NCBI RefSeq assembly: GCF_033962415.1
Contig: NZ_JAVIKH010000009.1
Coordinates: 1 to 64,000 of the forward strand
Direction of reading: 5' to 3'
Source: Candidatus Cetobacterium colombiensis
GTDB taxonomy: Bacteria; Fusobacteriota; Fusobacteriia; Fusobacteriales; Fusobacteriaceae
Length of the DNA stretch: 64,000 nt
Below the pieces are notes generated by a model, which was not told the DNA's origin, made no database searches, and worked only from the letters and a program-made list of their open reading frames with translations. Shown here one piece after another: positions 36,509 through 46,162 of the stretch (the first letter of the stretch is position 1; each line of letters begins with the position of its first letter). The position numbers were made by a program, and so were the translations under genes.

Positions 36509-37253
36509 TTTTATACATCTCCCTCAACTTAAAATATTTGATCATTGAATATAAAGAACTTGTTGATGCTATTACAAATCCTTCAACTCCATCTAAAAAT
36601 CCCAATCTAAATATATACATTTTTACAAATTTATATATTGGATTTATTGCTATATCAAATATATTTACTTTCTTTTTCTTTCTATAATAATCCTTAGCAC
36701 CTTCTGTTGTATATCTATTAAATCTATTAAAATAATCTTCCATTGTTAAATATGAATGATGATATATATTTTCTTTTATTTTAAAAATTTCTTTATTCGT
36801 TTCAAATGCTTCATGAACTGTATTATCATTGAAAAGACCTGATCCTTTTTTAAATAATCTTATCGCATAGGATGTTCCCCATCCTCCGTGTTTTAACTTT
36901 TTTCCAAAACAAACTGATAATCTATTTATTTTAAAAATTTCTTTTTTATTTTGTTCATCATTTATAATTGATAAAATCTTATCTTTTAATTCTTCAGAAA
37001 TTTCCTCATCTGCATCAATATTTAAAATCCATTCACCTTTACATTTTTCTATAGCCGAATTTCTTTGTGGCCCATATCCTTTCCAAGATTCTTTATGAAA
37101 TTTTGCATTATATTCTTTTGCAATTTCTTCTGTTAAATCTGTTGATCCACTATCTACAATAACAATTTCATCTGCTATTCCTTTAACGGATTCTAAGGTT
37201 CTTTTTAATATTTTCTCTTCATTAAAGGTTATCATTGCAACAGATATTTTCAT
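36465..37253 (-). CDS. Glycosyltransferase family 2 (WaaE/LpsA-like)
   Basis: A 262-residue GT-A enzyme: ISVAMITFNEEKILKRTLES, EIVIVDSGSTDLTEEIA (first Asp pair), GYGPQRNSAIEKCKGEWIL and NIDADEEISEEL, the DxD metal motif. A C-terminal hydrophobic stretch near FKLREMYKNGSYL suggests membrane contact. The pattern fits WaaE-type core beta-glucosyltransferases. It is the first gene of the LPS-core/recA run and has its own promoter 35 bases upstream. Confidence 0.83.
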   Translation of the reverse strand: MKISVAMITFNEEKILKRTLESVKGIADEIVIVDSGSTDLTEEIAKEYNAKFHKESWKGYGPQRNSAIEKCKGEWILNIDADEEISEELKDKILSIINDEQNKKEIFKINRLSVCFGKKLKHGGWGTSYAIRLFKKGSGLFNDNTVHEAFETNKEIFKIKENIYHHSYLTMEDYFNRFNRYTTEGAKDYYRKKKKVNIFDIAINPIYKFVKMYIFRLGFLDGVEGFVIASTSSLYSMIKYFKLREMYKNGSYLQKDNNIKNR

Positions 37254-37287
37254 TTTTTCACCCTTTCTTTTTTGTCACTTACTTTTA

Positions 37288-37316
37288 ATTATATCAAATT
37301 ATACAGTATTTTACAA
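37288..37316 (-). promoter_or_regulatory. Promoter of the LPS-core/recA operon
   Basis: TTGTAA (37311-37316) and TATAAT (37288-37293) with 17-base spacing lie upstream of the GT2 gene. No other equally good promoter was noticed before recA. Confidence 0.7.
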
Positions 37317-37330
37317 AAAAGTTTTCTAAT

Positions 37331-37364
37331 AAAAAAGAGATAAGATATCTCTATCTTATCTCTT
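37331..37364 (-). terminator. Terminator of the pyruvate:ferredoxin oxidoreductase gene
   Basis: A 13-bp stem AAGAGATAAGATA/TATCTTATCTCTT (37335-37347 with 37352-37364), loop TCTC, is followed on the minus strand by six T residues. It lies 12 bases after the stop codon. Confidence 0.93.
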
Positions 37365-37376
37365 AAATTCAAAGAA

Positions 37377-40300
37377 CTACTTAGCTTCTGCTGTGAAGTC
37401 TAAAGACGCAAGTCTTTGATATTGTCTCCATCTTCTTTGAGATTCTGCTTTATTCTTAGTGAATAATTCTTTTGCATGCTCCGGTTTAGATTTTGCTAAT
37501 GTAGCATATCTAACCTCTCCCATTAAGTAGTCATTATAGTTATCCCAGTTAGGCTCTTTACAATCTATTTGAAGAGGATTTTTTCCTTCCTTCTCTAATA
37601 ATGGATTATATCTGAAGATTGGCCAGTATCCACACTCTGTAGCTTTTTTCATCTCAAGTTGACTGTTACCCATTCCGTTCTTTAATCCGTGACTTATACA
37701 AGGTGCATAAGCGATGATTAATGATGGTCCTGGATAAGCCTCAGCTTCAGCTATAGCTTTTAAGTATTGAGCTTGGTTAGCTCCCATAGATACCTGTGCA
37801 ACATAGATATGTCCATAAGACATTGCAATTGCTGCTAAATCTTTCTTCTTATTTGGTTTTCCACCAGCCGCAAACTTAGCAACTGCTCCTGTTTGAGTTG
37901 ACTTAGATGCTTGTCCACCTGTGTTAGAATAAATTTCTGTATCCATTACTAAAACATTAATATCATCTGAAGAAGCTAATACGTGGTCTAATCCTCCATA
38001 ACCGATGTCATAAGCCCATCCGTCTCCTCCAAATATCCATTGTGATTTCTTAACTAGATATTGTTTTAACTCTAAAATTTCTGTTGCTACTCCACAGTTA
38101 CATGCTTCTAAAGCTGCAACTAATTTAGTTCTGATTTCTTTAGTTTTGTTTCCATCAGCTCTATTTTCAATCCACTCAGCAAACATTGCCGCTACTTCTG
38201 GAGAAACATTTTCCATATTCTCTTCCATTAGTGTTTGAATTTTATCTCTCATTGTTTCAACTGCTGTTGCCATTCCGTATCCAAACTCTGCATTATCCTC
38301 AAATAATGAGTTAGCCCATGACGGACCTTCTCCACAGCTGTTTGTTGTATAAGGAGTAGATGGTGCTGATCCTCCATAAATTGAAGAACATCCTGTAGCA
38401 TTAGCTATCATCATTCTATCTCCAAATAATTGAGTTATTGCTTTAATATAAGGAGTTTCTCCACATCCTCCACAAGCTCCATGGAACTCGAATAATGGTT
38501 GTGCAAACTGTGACCCTTTTACTGAAGTTTTTGGCATAAACTCATCTTTATAAGTTACTTTATTGAATAAGTAATCAGCATTTTCTTGCTCTCCTTTTTC
38601 AACTTCTTGACCGATTGGTACCATTACTAAAGCTTTTTCTTTAGCTGGACATACATTTGCACATAGTCCACATCCTGTACAATCTAAAGGTGATACTTGA
38701 ATTTTATACTCTAATCCTTCTAAACCTTTACCAATTGGAGTTTTTGTTTTTAACTCGTTTGGTGCTCCTGCCTTCTCCTCAGCTGTCATTAAGAAAGGTC
38801 TTATAACTGCATGTGGACAAACGAATGAACACTGGTTACATTGAATACAGTTTTCTGATTTCCACTCAGGAACGTTTACTGCAACTCCTCTCTTTTCAAA
38901 AGCAGTTGTTCCGTTCTCAAATGTTCCATCTTCATATCCTAAGAAAGTAGAAACTGGTAACTCTTCACCTTTTAAAGCATTTATAGGCTTAGCAATTTTT
39001 TCTACGAATGCCTCTAATTTACTTGTTGATCCACAGCTACATCCTGTACATGAACAAGCTCCCTTTTCCTCTTTTGATTCTACTGATAAGTTTGCCCAAG
39101 TTGGATCAACTGCTATTTCAACTAGTTCTCCAGCTCCTTTTTCAATAGCTTCATAGTTCATTTTAACGATAGCGTCACCTTTTTTAGCATATGATTTTTC
39201 AGCATATTGCTTCATATAAGTTTGAGCATCTTCAAATGGGATAACATCTGCTAATTTAAAGAATGCAGATTGCATTATTGTATTAGTTCTTCCTGCTAAT
39301 CCAATTTCTGATGCTAGTTTATTAGCGTTAATTATATAGAACTTAGCATTTTTCTCTGCTAAAGCTTTCTTAACTGAATTTGGTAAATGAGCTACAACTT
39401 CATCTTTATCCCATACGCAGTTTAATAAGAAAGTTCCACCTTGCTTTAATCCACTTATCATATCATATTGAGTTAAATAAGCCGGCACTGAACATGCAAC
39501 AAAGTTTGGTGATGATACTAAATATGTTGATTTAATTGGATGTTTACCAAATCTTAAGTGAGATCTTGTTGATCCTCCAGATTTTTTTGAGTCATATGCA
39601 AAGTACCCTTGCGCATATAAATCTGTTTTATCTCCAATAATTTTTATTGAGTTTTTATTAGCTCCTACTGTTCCATCTGATCCTAATCCGAAGAATAAGC
39701 ATTCTCTTACTCCTTCAGCTCCTGTTTCAATATGAGACCCTACTTCTAATGATTTGAAAGTAACGTCATCCTCTATACCTACTACGAATCCATTTTTTGG
39801 CTCAGCTAAATTTAAGTTATCAAATACAGCTTTCATTTGAGCTGGTGTTGTATCTTTTGAAGATAATCCATATCTTCCTCCTACGATTAATGGAGCATTT
39901 TCCATTCCGTAGAATAAACCTCTAATATCTAGGTATAATGGCTCTCCTAGAGATCCTGGTTCTTTTGTTCTATCTAGTACAGCAATTTTCTTAACTGTCT
40001 TAGGGAATACATTGAAGAAATACTCTGCAGAGAATGGTCTATAAAGGTGAACATTTATTAATCCAACTTTTTCTCCTTTTTCTACTAAGTAATCTACAGT
40101 TTCTATTAATGTTTCGCATACAGATCCCATTGCTACAACAATGTTCTCAGCATCTGCTGCTCCATAATAATTAAATGGCTTATAATCTCTTCCTGTTACT
40201 TTTGATATTTCTTCCATATAGTTAGCTACTATTGCAGGAACTGCATCGTAGAATTTGTTTTGTACTTCTCTAGTTTGGAAATAAATATCGTCATTTTGAG

Positions 40301-40955
40301 CTGTTCCTTTAGTTACTGGGTTTTCAGGATTTAAAGCTCTTTCTCTAAAAGCTTTTATTGCATCCATATCAACTAAGTTTCTGAATACATCAAAATCCAT
40401 TACTTCAACTTTTTGAATTTCGTGTGAAGTTCTAAATCCATCAAATATATTCATGAACGGTACTCTTGATTTAATTGCTGCTAAATGCGCAACTCCTGAT
40501 AAATCCATTACTTCTTGTACTGAACTCTCAAATAACATAGCAAATCCAGTTTGTCTAGCTGCATAAACGTCTTGGTGATCTCCAAAGATTGATAAAGCTT
40601 GTGCTGCTAACGATCTTGCTGCTACATGTATAACTCCTGGTAAAAGTTCTCCAGCAATTTTATACATATTAGGCACTTTTAATAGTAATCCTTGTGATGC
40701 TGTATATGTTGTAGTTAAAGCTCCTGCTTGTAAAGATCCGTGAACTGTTCCAGCTGCTCCTGCCTCTGATTGCATTTCAACAACTTTTACTGGAACTCCA
40801 AACATATTTTTCATTCCTCTTGATGCCCACTCGTCAGTGTACTCAGCCATTGGCGATGATGGAGTTATTGGATAGATACCTGCTACTTCTGTAAACGCAT
40901 ATGATGCGTATGCTGCTGCTTGGTTACCATCCATAGTTTGCATTTTTTTAGCCAT
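37377..40955 (-). CDS. nifJ: Pyruvate:ferredoxin (flavodoxin) oxidoreductase
   Basis: A homodimeric enzyme oxidising pyruvate to acetyl-CoA and CO2 with ferredoxin or flavodoxin reduction. From start 40955 it has 1192 residues. YPITPSSPMAEYTDEWA opens domain I. Two [4Fe-4S] motifs are CIQCNQCSFVCPHA and CTGCGLCANVCPA, and the TPP site is GDGWAYDIGYGGLDHVLASS with VLVMDTEIYSNTGGQ. A short insert CSCTGCSCGS near residue 633 (CxCxxCxC) precedes domain V and is not part of the usual ferredoxin sites. GGGAGG lies about 9 bases upstream; the 41027 start would add 24 unlikely residues and sits above the -10. It is monocistronic by its promoter and terminator. Confidence 0.97.
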   Translation of the reverse strand: MAKKMQTMDGNQAAAYASYAFTEVAGIYPITPSSPMAEYTDEWASRGMKNMFGVPVKVVEMQSEAGAAGTVHGSLQAGALTTTYTASQGLLLKVPNMYKIAGELLPGVIHVAARSLAAQALSIFGDHQDVYAARQTGFAMLFESSVQEVMDLSGVAHLAAIKSRVPFMNIFDGFRTSHEIQKVEVMDFDVFRNLVDMDAIKAFRERALNPENPVTKGTAQNDDIYFQTREVQNKFYDAVPAIVANYMEEISKVTGRDYKPFNYYGAADAENIVVAMGSVCETLIETVDYLVEKGEKVGLINVHLYRPFSAEYFFNVFPKTVKKIAVLDRTKEPGSLGEPLYLDIRGLFYGMENAPLIVGGRYGLSSKDTTPAQMKAVFDNLNLAEPKNGFVVGIEDDVTFKSLEVGSHIETGAEGVRECLFFGLGSDGTVGANKNSIKIIGDKTDLYAQGYFAYDSKKSGGSTRSHLRFGKHPIKSTYLVSSPNFVACSVPAYLTQYDMISGLKQGGTFLLNCVWDKDEVVAHLPNSVKKALAEKNAKFYIINANKLASEIGLAGRTNTIMQSAFFKLADVIPFEDAQTYMKQYAEKSYAKKGDAIVKMNYEAIEKGAGELVEIAVDPTWANLSVESKEEKGACSCTGCSCGSTSKLEAFVEKIAKPINALKGEELPVSTFLGYEDGTFENGTTAFEKRGVAVNVPEWKSENCIQCNQCSFVCPHAVIRPFLMTAEEKAGAPNELKTKTPIGKGLEGLEYKIQVSPLDCTGCGLCANVCPAKEKALVMVPIGQEVEKGEQENADYLFNKVTYKDEFMPKTSVKGSQFAQPLFEFHGACGGCGETPYIKAITQLFGDRMMIANATGCSSIYGGSAPSTPYTTNSCGEGPSWANSLFEDNAEFGYGMATAVETMRDKIQTLMEENMENVSPEVAAMFAEWIENRADGNKTKEIRTKLVAALEACNCGVATEILELKQYLVKKSQWIFGGDGWAYDIGYGGLDHVLASSDDINVLVMDTEIYSNTGGQASKSTQTGAVAKFAAGGKPNKKKDLAAIAMSYGHIYVAQVSMGANQAQYLKAIAEAEAYPGPSLIIAYAPCISHGLKNGMGNSQLEMKKATECGYWPIFRYNPLLEKEGKNPLQIDCKEPNWDNYNDYLMGEVRYATLAKSKPEHAKELFTKNKAESQRRWRQYQRLASLDFTAEAK

Positions 40956-40998
40956 TTGAATTGTCCTCCCTTTTTTAATTGACTCATAAGTTAACTCT

Positions 40999-41027
40999 AT
41001 TTTACGAGCATTATTATAAATTGTCAA
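40999..41027 (-). promoter_or_regulatory. Promoter of the pyruvate:ferredoxin oxidoreductase gene
   Basis: TTGACA (41022-41027) and TAAAAT (40999-41004) with 17-base spacing, about 45 bases before the ATG at 40955. Confidence 0.8.
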
Positions 41028-41129
41028 TCAAAGTTCTAAGTTTTTTTAAGAAATTTTTAAACTAATTCAACCAAATATAATTTTTTACTGACTAATATGT
41101 TTATTTTTTAAACAGCTTTAGAGAAATTT

Positions 41130-42335
41130 TTACTTTGTAGCGTTTACTATTTCGTAAGTATCTCTTGCTATTACTAACTCTTCATTTGTAGGTATTTTGA
41201 ATACTTTTACTTTTGATGTTTCTGTAGTTAAAAGAACATTACCTTTTTGTCTCTTAGAGTTAACTTCTTTATTTAAATCAATTCCTAAGAACTCTAGTCC
41301 TTTTAATACATCTTCTCTAGTTTTTCCAGAATTTTCTCCAATTCCTCCAGTGAAGCAAATTGCGTCTACTCCACCCATTTGAGCTGCATAGTTTCCTACA
41401 TATCCTCTTATTTTGTAAGCGAACATATTCTCAGCTAAAATAGCTCTTTCATTTCCAGCTTCTGCTGCAATTTCCATATCTCTACAATCTGATGACTCTC
41501 CAAATATTCCTAAAATTCCAGATTTTTTGTTCATTCTGTCATCCATTTCTTTATCAGATAATCCTCTTTTATTTTTTATGAATAAAACTGCTGCTGGATC
41601 GATATCTCCACATCTAGTTCCCATCATAATTCCTTGTAATGGAGTTAATCCCATTGAAGTATCTATACACTCACCATTTTTAACTGCAGATACAGATCCA
41701 CCGTTTCCTAAGTGACATACTATTATCTTAGATTCTGCAGGGTTTCCAAGTAATTCTCTTGCTACTCCAGAAACAAATTTATGAGATGTTCCGTGGAATC
41801 CATATTTTCTTACTTTTAACTCTGTATAATCTTCGTATGGTAATGCATACATATAAGCCTCTTTTGGCATTGTTTGATGGAATGATGTATCAAATACTCC
41901 AACATTTGGTTTTCCTGGCATTAATTCTTGCATTGTTCTGATTCCTAATAAGTTTGCAGGGTTATGTAAAGGTGCTAACTCTGAACACTCTTCCATAGCT
42001 GCCATAACTTCTGGAGTTACTAAAACTGATTTAGCAAATTTCTCTCCACCGTGTACTACTCTATGACCTATTGCATCTATCTCTTCAACAGATTTAATTA
42101 CTCCATATTCTGGATTAGTTATTGCTTTTATTACTAGCTCAAGAGCTTCTTTATGAGTTGGCATAGCCTCTTTTATTTCTATTTCAAAATCATTTGCTGG
42201 AGTTTCATATTCCATTTTTGAACCTTCGATTCCTATTCTCTCACATAGTCCAATTGCAAATAACTCTCCTGATTCAGGATTTAATAACTGGTACTTTAGA
42301 GAAGAACTACCACAGTTAATAACTAAAACTTTCAT
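41130..42335 (-). CDS. ackA: Acetate kinase
   Basis: It converts acetyl phosphate and ADP to acetate and ATP. The 401-residue sequence has VLVINCGSSSLKYQL at the N-terminus, HRVVHGGEKF, MYALPYEDYTELKVRKYGFHGTSH split over two conserved blocks and the phosphate-binding CHLGNGGSVSAVKNG. It also has FTGGIGENSGKTRE near the end. The ATG at 42335 is preferred over the GTG at 42347, which lies in the ribosome-binding site (AAGGTGG). It follows pta with a 96-base gap containing a hairpin. With Pta it completes acetate fermentation from the acetyl-CoA made by PFOR and Pfl. Confidence 0.97.
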   Translation of the reverse strand: MKVLVINCGSSSLKYQLLNPESGELFAIGLCERIGIEGSKMEYETPANDFEIEIKEAMPTHKEALELVIKAITNPEYGVIKSVEEIDAIGHRVVHGGEKFAKSVLVTPEVMAAMEECSELAPLHNPANLLGIRTMQELMPGKPNVGVFDTSFHQTMPKEAYMYALPYEDYTELKVRKYGFHGTSHKFVSGVARELLGNPAESKIIVCHLGNGGSVSAVKNGECIDTSMGLTPLQGIMMGTRCGDIDPAAVLFIKNKRGLSDKEMDDRMNKKSGILGIFGESSDCRDMEIAAEAGNERAILAENMFAYKIRGYVGNYAAQMGGVDAICFTGGIGENSGKTREDVLKGLEFLGIDLNKEVNSKRQKGNVLLTTETSKVKVFKIPTNEELVIARDTYEIVNATK

Positions 42336-42376
42336 TAAATTTACCACCTTAATTTTATTTTTTTAATATATATTTT

Positions 42377-42405
42377 CAGTGAGAGTGAACTCTCACTGAG
42401 TTTTT
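42377..42405. other. Hairpin between pta and ackA
   Basis: A 9-bp stem CAGTGAGAG/CTCTCACTG (42377-42385 with 42390-42398), loop TGAA, has its T-run on the plus strand. Read on the coding minus strand it is preceded by AAAAACT and followed by AAAATAT, so it may be an RNA processing or stabilising element rather than a terminator. Confidence 0.5.
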
Positions 42406-42431
42406 GACCTTAATTTTATTTTGTTGTATTA

Positions 42432-43430
42432 TTAGTTTCCAGCTTGTACTGAAGTTATTGCAGTTAAATCTATGATATCTTTAACTGAACATCCTCTAGA
42501 TAAGTCATTTATTGGAGCTGCTAAACCTTGAATTAAAGGTCCATAAGCTTCAGCATTTGCTAATCTTTGAACTAATTTGTAACCAATATTTCCAGCTGCT
42601 AAGTTAGGGAATATTACTACATTTGCATGTCCTGCTACTTCAGAATTTGGAGCTTTTTTTACACCTACAGAAGCTACTAAAGCTGCATCTGCTTGTAATT
42701 CTTCTTCAAACGCAAAATCTGCATTTCTTTCTCTTAAGATTTCTCCTGCTCTTTTTACAACATCTACTGATTCATGTCTTGCAGAACCTTTTGTAGAGAA
42801 TGACATTAGAGCTACTTTTGGCTCTAAGCCAGCAACAGTTTTAGCTGTTAAAGCTGCTTCAGATGCGATATCTGCTAACTGCTCTGAAGTTGGTTCTGGA
42901 ATTACAGCACAATCTCCAAATACTAAAATCTCTCCATAAGTTTCAACATTATATTTTAATTCCATTAAGAATACTGATGATACAGTTTTAACTCCTGGTT
43001 TTGTTCCTACAACTTGTAGACCAGCTCTTAAAACATTTGCAGTAGGAGAATCAGATCCTGAAACCATTCCTGCTACATCTCCCATTTTTACCATCATTGC
43101 ACCAAAGAAATTAACATCAGAAGTTAATAATCTTTCTGCTTCTTCTGGAGTCATTCCTTTTTTCGCTCTTAATTCACAAAGTTTCTCAACATAAGAAGCT
43201 AGTTTTTCAGTAGTTTTTGGATCTATAATCTCAACACCCTCTAAAGATACTCCTAAATTAGCTGCAAATTTTTCTATTGTCTCTGCATTTCCCACTAATA
43301 CAGGAGTTCCTAATTTCTCCTCAACTACTCCTGCTGCTGCTCTGATTACTCTCTCATCAGTAGCCTCAGGAAGAACTATTTTGTTTCCTAAAGTTTTTGC
43401 TTTTTCTTTAATTTGAACTATAATGCTCAC
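42432..43430 (-). CDS. pta: Phosphate acetyltransferase
   Basis: It converts acetyl-CoA and phosphate to acetyl phosphate. The 332-residue protein is the short form, without an N-terminal regulatory domain. It shows IVLPEATDERVIRAA near the start, SPTANVLRAGLQVVGTKPG and PEPTSEQLADIASEAA. Further on are LMSFSTKGSARHESV and the closing GCSVKDIIDLTAITSVQ. It starts with GTG, with GAGGAGG 7 bases upstream. The 133-base stretch before it is AT-rich, with a possible -10 TATAGT but no convincing -35. Confidence 0.97.
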   Translation of the reverse strand: MSIIVQIKEKAKTLGNKIVLPEATDERVIRAAAGVVEEKLGTPVLVGNAETIEKFAANLGVSLEGVEIIDPKTTEKLASYVEKLCELRAKKGMTPEEAERLLTSDVNFFGAMMVKMGDVAGMVSGSDSPTANVLRAGLQVVGTKPGVKTVSSVFLMELKYNVETYGEILVFGDCAVIPEPTSEQLADIASEAALTAKTVAGLEPKVALMSFSTKGSARHESVDVVKRAGEILRERNADFAFEEELQADAALVASVGVKKAPNSEVAGHANVVIFPNLAAGNIGYKLVQRLANAEAYGPLIQGLAAPINDLSRGCSVKDIIDLTAITSVQAGN

Positions 43431-43563
43431 TTTAAGTCCTCCTCAATTTTTATTAAATAAATCGTACTTTTTTAACTATACTGTAATAGTGCTTACAATT
43501 TTCAACTATATATTAACAAATTTTATATATATTTACAATAAAAATTGTATTTTTTTTAATTTA

Positions 43564-44733
43564 TTAATCAAAAATTGCTTGTATGTACTCTTTACTGTTG
43601 AACTCTCTTAAATCCTCTATTCCTTCTCCAACCCCTATATATTTTATAGGTTTTTTTAGTTCTTCAGAAATACTAAATAGTATTCCACCTTTAGCAGTTC
43701 CATCTAATTTAGTCACTATAAATCCTGTTAGGCTTGTAACCTCATTAAAAACTCTTGCTTGGATAAGTCCATTTTGACCAGTAGTACCATCTAAAACCAA
43801 TATAGATTCATACGGCTGATCTCCAATTTTCTTTTTTATTATGTTATTTATTTTTTCTAATTCTTTCATTAAGTTGTTTTTATTGTGTAATCTTCCAGCT
43901 GTGTCAATTATTACAACATCTGCATTTTTATCTTCTCCAGCTTTTAAGGTATCAAAAACAACTGCTCCTGGATCTGCACCATCTGAATGTTTTATCAAAT
44001 CTGCTCCAGCTCTTTTTGTCCATTCTTCAAGCTGATCAACTGCTGCTGCTCTAAATGTATCTGCTGCTCCTATTACAACTTTTTTTCCATCTTTTACTAA
44101 TTTTGCTGCAATTTTACCGATAGTTGTAGTTTTTCCAACTCCGTTTACACCAACAATTAATATTACGTTCATTCTTCCTGGTTGAATATCTAAATTTGTA
44201 TTTTCTGTTATTAGATATCCTTCTAATACATCTTTTAACACTGGATATACATCTTCTGGTTTCTTTACTCCTCTTGCCTTAACTTCAGCTTTTAAATCTT
44301 TAACTATTTTTAAAGTCATCTCTATTCCTATATCTGATTGTACAAGAGTATCTTCTAATTCTTCGTACATCTCTCCATCAACAATAGATTTTCCTGTAAA
44401 TATATTTTTTAAAGTTCCAAATAGTCCTTCTCTTGATTTAAATAGCTTTTCTTTTAGTGATGTAAAAAAACTTCTTTTTTCAACTTTAGGCTTCTCTGCA
44501 TAAACAACCTCTTCTTTTACAGGCTCTTTTTCAATGTCCTCTTCTTGAATTTCTTCATCTTCTAAGGCTTTCTCTACAGCTTCATCAATTTGAATTTCTT
44601 CATCTTTTTTCTCTTCTTTTAAAGTTTCAACTCTATCAATCTCTTCTTCTATTATCTCTTTTTCTAACTTTTCTTTTTCTTCTTCAACTTTATTTTCTTT
44701 CTTTCTACCGAAAAGTTTATTAAAAAATCCCAT
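43564..44733 (-). CDS. ftsY: Signal recognition particle receptor FtsY
   Basis: The membrane-associated SRP receptor GTPase for co-translational targeting. The 389-residue protein has an acidic, lysine- and glutamate-rich A domain (about residues 1-80, typical of FtsY membrane and translocon contact). The NG domain follows with the G1 loop [31 protein letters not shown]3 [17 protein letters not shown]4 [10 protein letters not shown] and a closing [12 protein letters not shown]. It ends the run that begins with trmFO; ffh is not in the window. Confidence 0.96.
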   Translation of the reverse strand: MGFFNKLFGRKKENKVEEEKEKLEKEIIEEEIDRVETLKEEKKDEEIQIDEAVEKALEDEEIQEEDIEKEPVKEEVVYAEKPKVEKRSFFTSLKEKLFKSREGLFGTLKNIFTGKSIVDGEMYEELEDTLVQSDIGIEMTLKIVKDLKAEVKARGVKKPEDVYPVLKDVLEGYLITENTNLDIQPGRMNVILIVGVNGVGKTTTIGKIAAKLVKDGKKVVIGAADTFRAAAVDQLEEWTKRAGADLIKHSDGADPGAVVFDTLKAGEDKNADVVIIDTAGRLHNKNNLMKELEKINNIIKKKIGDQPYESILVLDGTTGQNGLIQARVFNEVTSLTGFIVTKLDGTAKGGILFSISEELKKPIKYIGVGEGIEDLREFNSKEYIQAIFD

Positions 44734-44749
44734 TATATTCCTCCAAAAT

Positions 44750-46141
44750 TTATTTAGAAATTATATGTCTTACAGCTAATATCCCCATTACTGCTGCTAT
44801 ATTTAGTCCACTTCCATATCCTGAACTATCTCCTGCTGCATATAATCCTTTAATATTTGTTTCCATATTAGCATCTATTTTTATTCTTGTACTTCTAAAT
44901 TTTATTTCTGGAAAATAAAGTAATAAATCACTCGATGCAAATCCTGGAGTTATTTTATCATGTACTTCTATAAACTCTATTATATTGTCTAAAATTCTTT
45001 TTGGACAAGCTAATGCTATGTCTCCTGCTACATAATCTTCAGTTGTAGGAATTATATTTAATCTTGCAATTGATTCATCAGTAGATCTTCTACCTACTTT
45101 TAAGTCTCCATATGATTGCATTAAAATCTTTCCACCTGTTAACATTGAAGACATTTTTGCTATTGCAGTAGCATACTCAAACGGCTGTTTAAATGGTTGT
45201 GTAAATGTTTTAGTACATAATAATGCTAAGTTTGTATTTTGTGATTTTTTATCCTTATAAGCATGTCCGTTTGCTAAAACTACATCATCGCTATGCTTTT
45301 CTGCTGCAATAAATCCACTTGGATTTGAGCAGAAAGTTCTCATTTTATCTCTATATTTTGTTGTATGGTATATCATTTTAGCTTCGTAGAAATTTTCATT
45401 AATATCCTTCATTACTAAATCAGGTATCTCTACTCTAACTCCTAAATCAACAGCTCCAGTTTCATAAGATACTCCTGAAGTTTCACACATTTCCATTAAT
45501 TTCTTTGCTCCACTTCTTCCTAATCCAATCACGACATTTTTTGCATAATAATTTTCAATTTCATCTTTTTTGTTCTTTACAGTTACTCCTTTTATTTCAC
45601 CGTTTTCAATTATTAATCCTTCTGCTGATCTCTCAGTAATAAACTCTACACCTTTTTCTAAAAGTGAGTTAACTAACTTTGTGTATAATTCTCTTGAACC
45701 ATCTGTTCCTAAATGCATTGTTGGTGTATCTACAAGTTGAACATTATTTTCAATACATCTTTTTTTCAAATCTAACATAATTTGGTTATATTCTAATCCT
45801 GATGGTTTTTCGTCAAAACCAAAATCTTTATAAATATCTGCTACATATTGTATAGTTTCATTTACTATAGTTTTTCCTGTTAAAACATGAACATCTCCAC
45901 CAACTCTATAATCCATGTTGAATTTAGAATCTGAGAACGCCCCTGCTCCTGAAACACCATAAATTATTGCACAAGTAGGACATTTAACACATGTTCCTAA
46001 TTTTTCTTTAGGACAAACTCTTTGAGTTAACATTCTTCCCTTATCTAAAACTAAAATCTTTAAATCCTTATTTTTCTTTATAGCTTCGTAAGCTCCAAAA
46101 ACTCCTGCTTGTCCTCCGCCTAAAAATATAATATCGTACAT
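44750..46141 (-). CDS. FAD-dependent dehydrogenase of the COG2509 type
   Basis: A 463-residue flavoprotein with an N-terminal dinucleotide-binding motif (IIFLGGGQAGVFGAYEAIK). A cysteine-rich segment CPKEKLGTCVKCPTC follows at about residue 43, and GLYAAGDSSGYGSGLNIAAV near the end contacts FAD. Homologues are described only as uncharacterised FAD-dependent dehydrogenases. Four cysteines near the N-terminus suggest an iron-sulfur or redox function, though this is not demonstrated. It lies between the pseudopilin-like gene and ftsY with gaps of about 16-21 bases. Substrate unknown. Confidence 0.75.
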   Translation of the reverse strand: MYDIIFLGGGQAGVFGAYEAIKKNKDLKILVLDKGRMLTQRVCPKEKLGTCVKCPTCAIIYGVSGAGAFSDSKFNMDYRVGGDVHVLTGKTIVNETIQYVADIYKDFGFDEKPSGLEYNQIMLDLKKRCIENNVQLVDTPTMHLGTDGSRELYTKLVNSLLEKGVEFITERSAEGLIIENGEIKGVTVKNKKDEIENYYAKNVVIGLGRSGAKKLMEMCETSGVSYETGAVDLGVRVEIPDLVMKDINENFYEAKMIYHTTKYRDKMRTFCSNPSGFIAAEKHSDDVVLANGHAYKDKKSQNTNLALLCTKTFTQPFKQPFEYATAIAKMSSMLTGGKILMQSYGDLKVGRRSTDESIARLNIIPTTEDYVAGDIALACPKRILDNIIEFIEVHDKITPGFASSDLLLYFPEIKFRSTRIKIDANMETNIKGLYAAGDSSGYGSGLNIAAVMGILAVRHIISK

Positions 46142-46162
46142 TTATTCTCCTCCATTTATGTT

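Noticed and set aside
41041..41129. Possible terminator for ackA (TGTTTA/TAAACA)
   Set aside because: Six A/T pairs with no T-run on the minus strand; too weak to list.
43500..43560. Small hairpin (TACAAT/ATTGTA) with a T-run on the plus strand as a terminator for ftsY
   Set aside because: It lies upstream of ftsY's 3' side on the wrong strand for a minus-strand terminator, and the stem is only 6 A/T-rich pairs.
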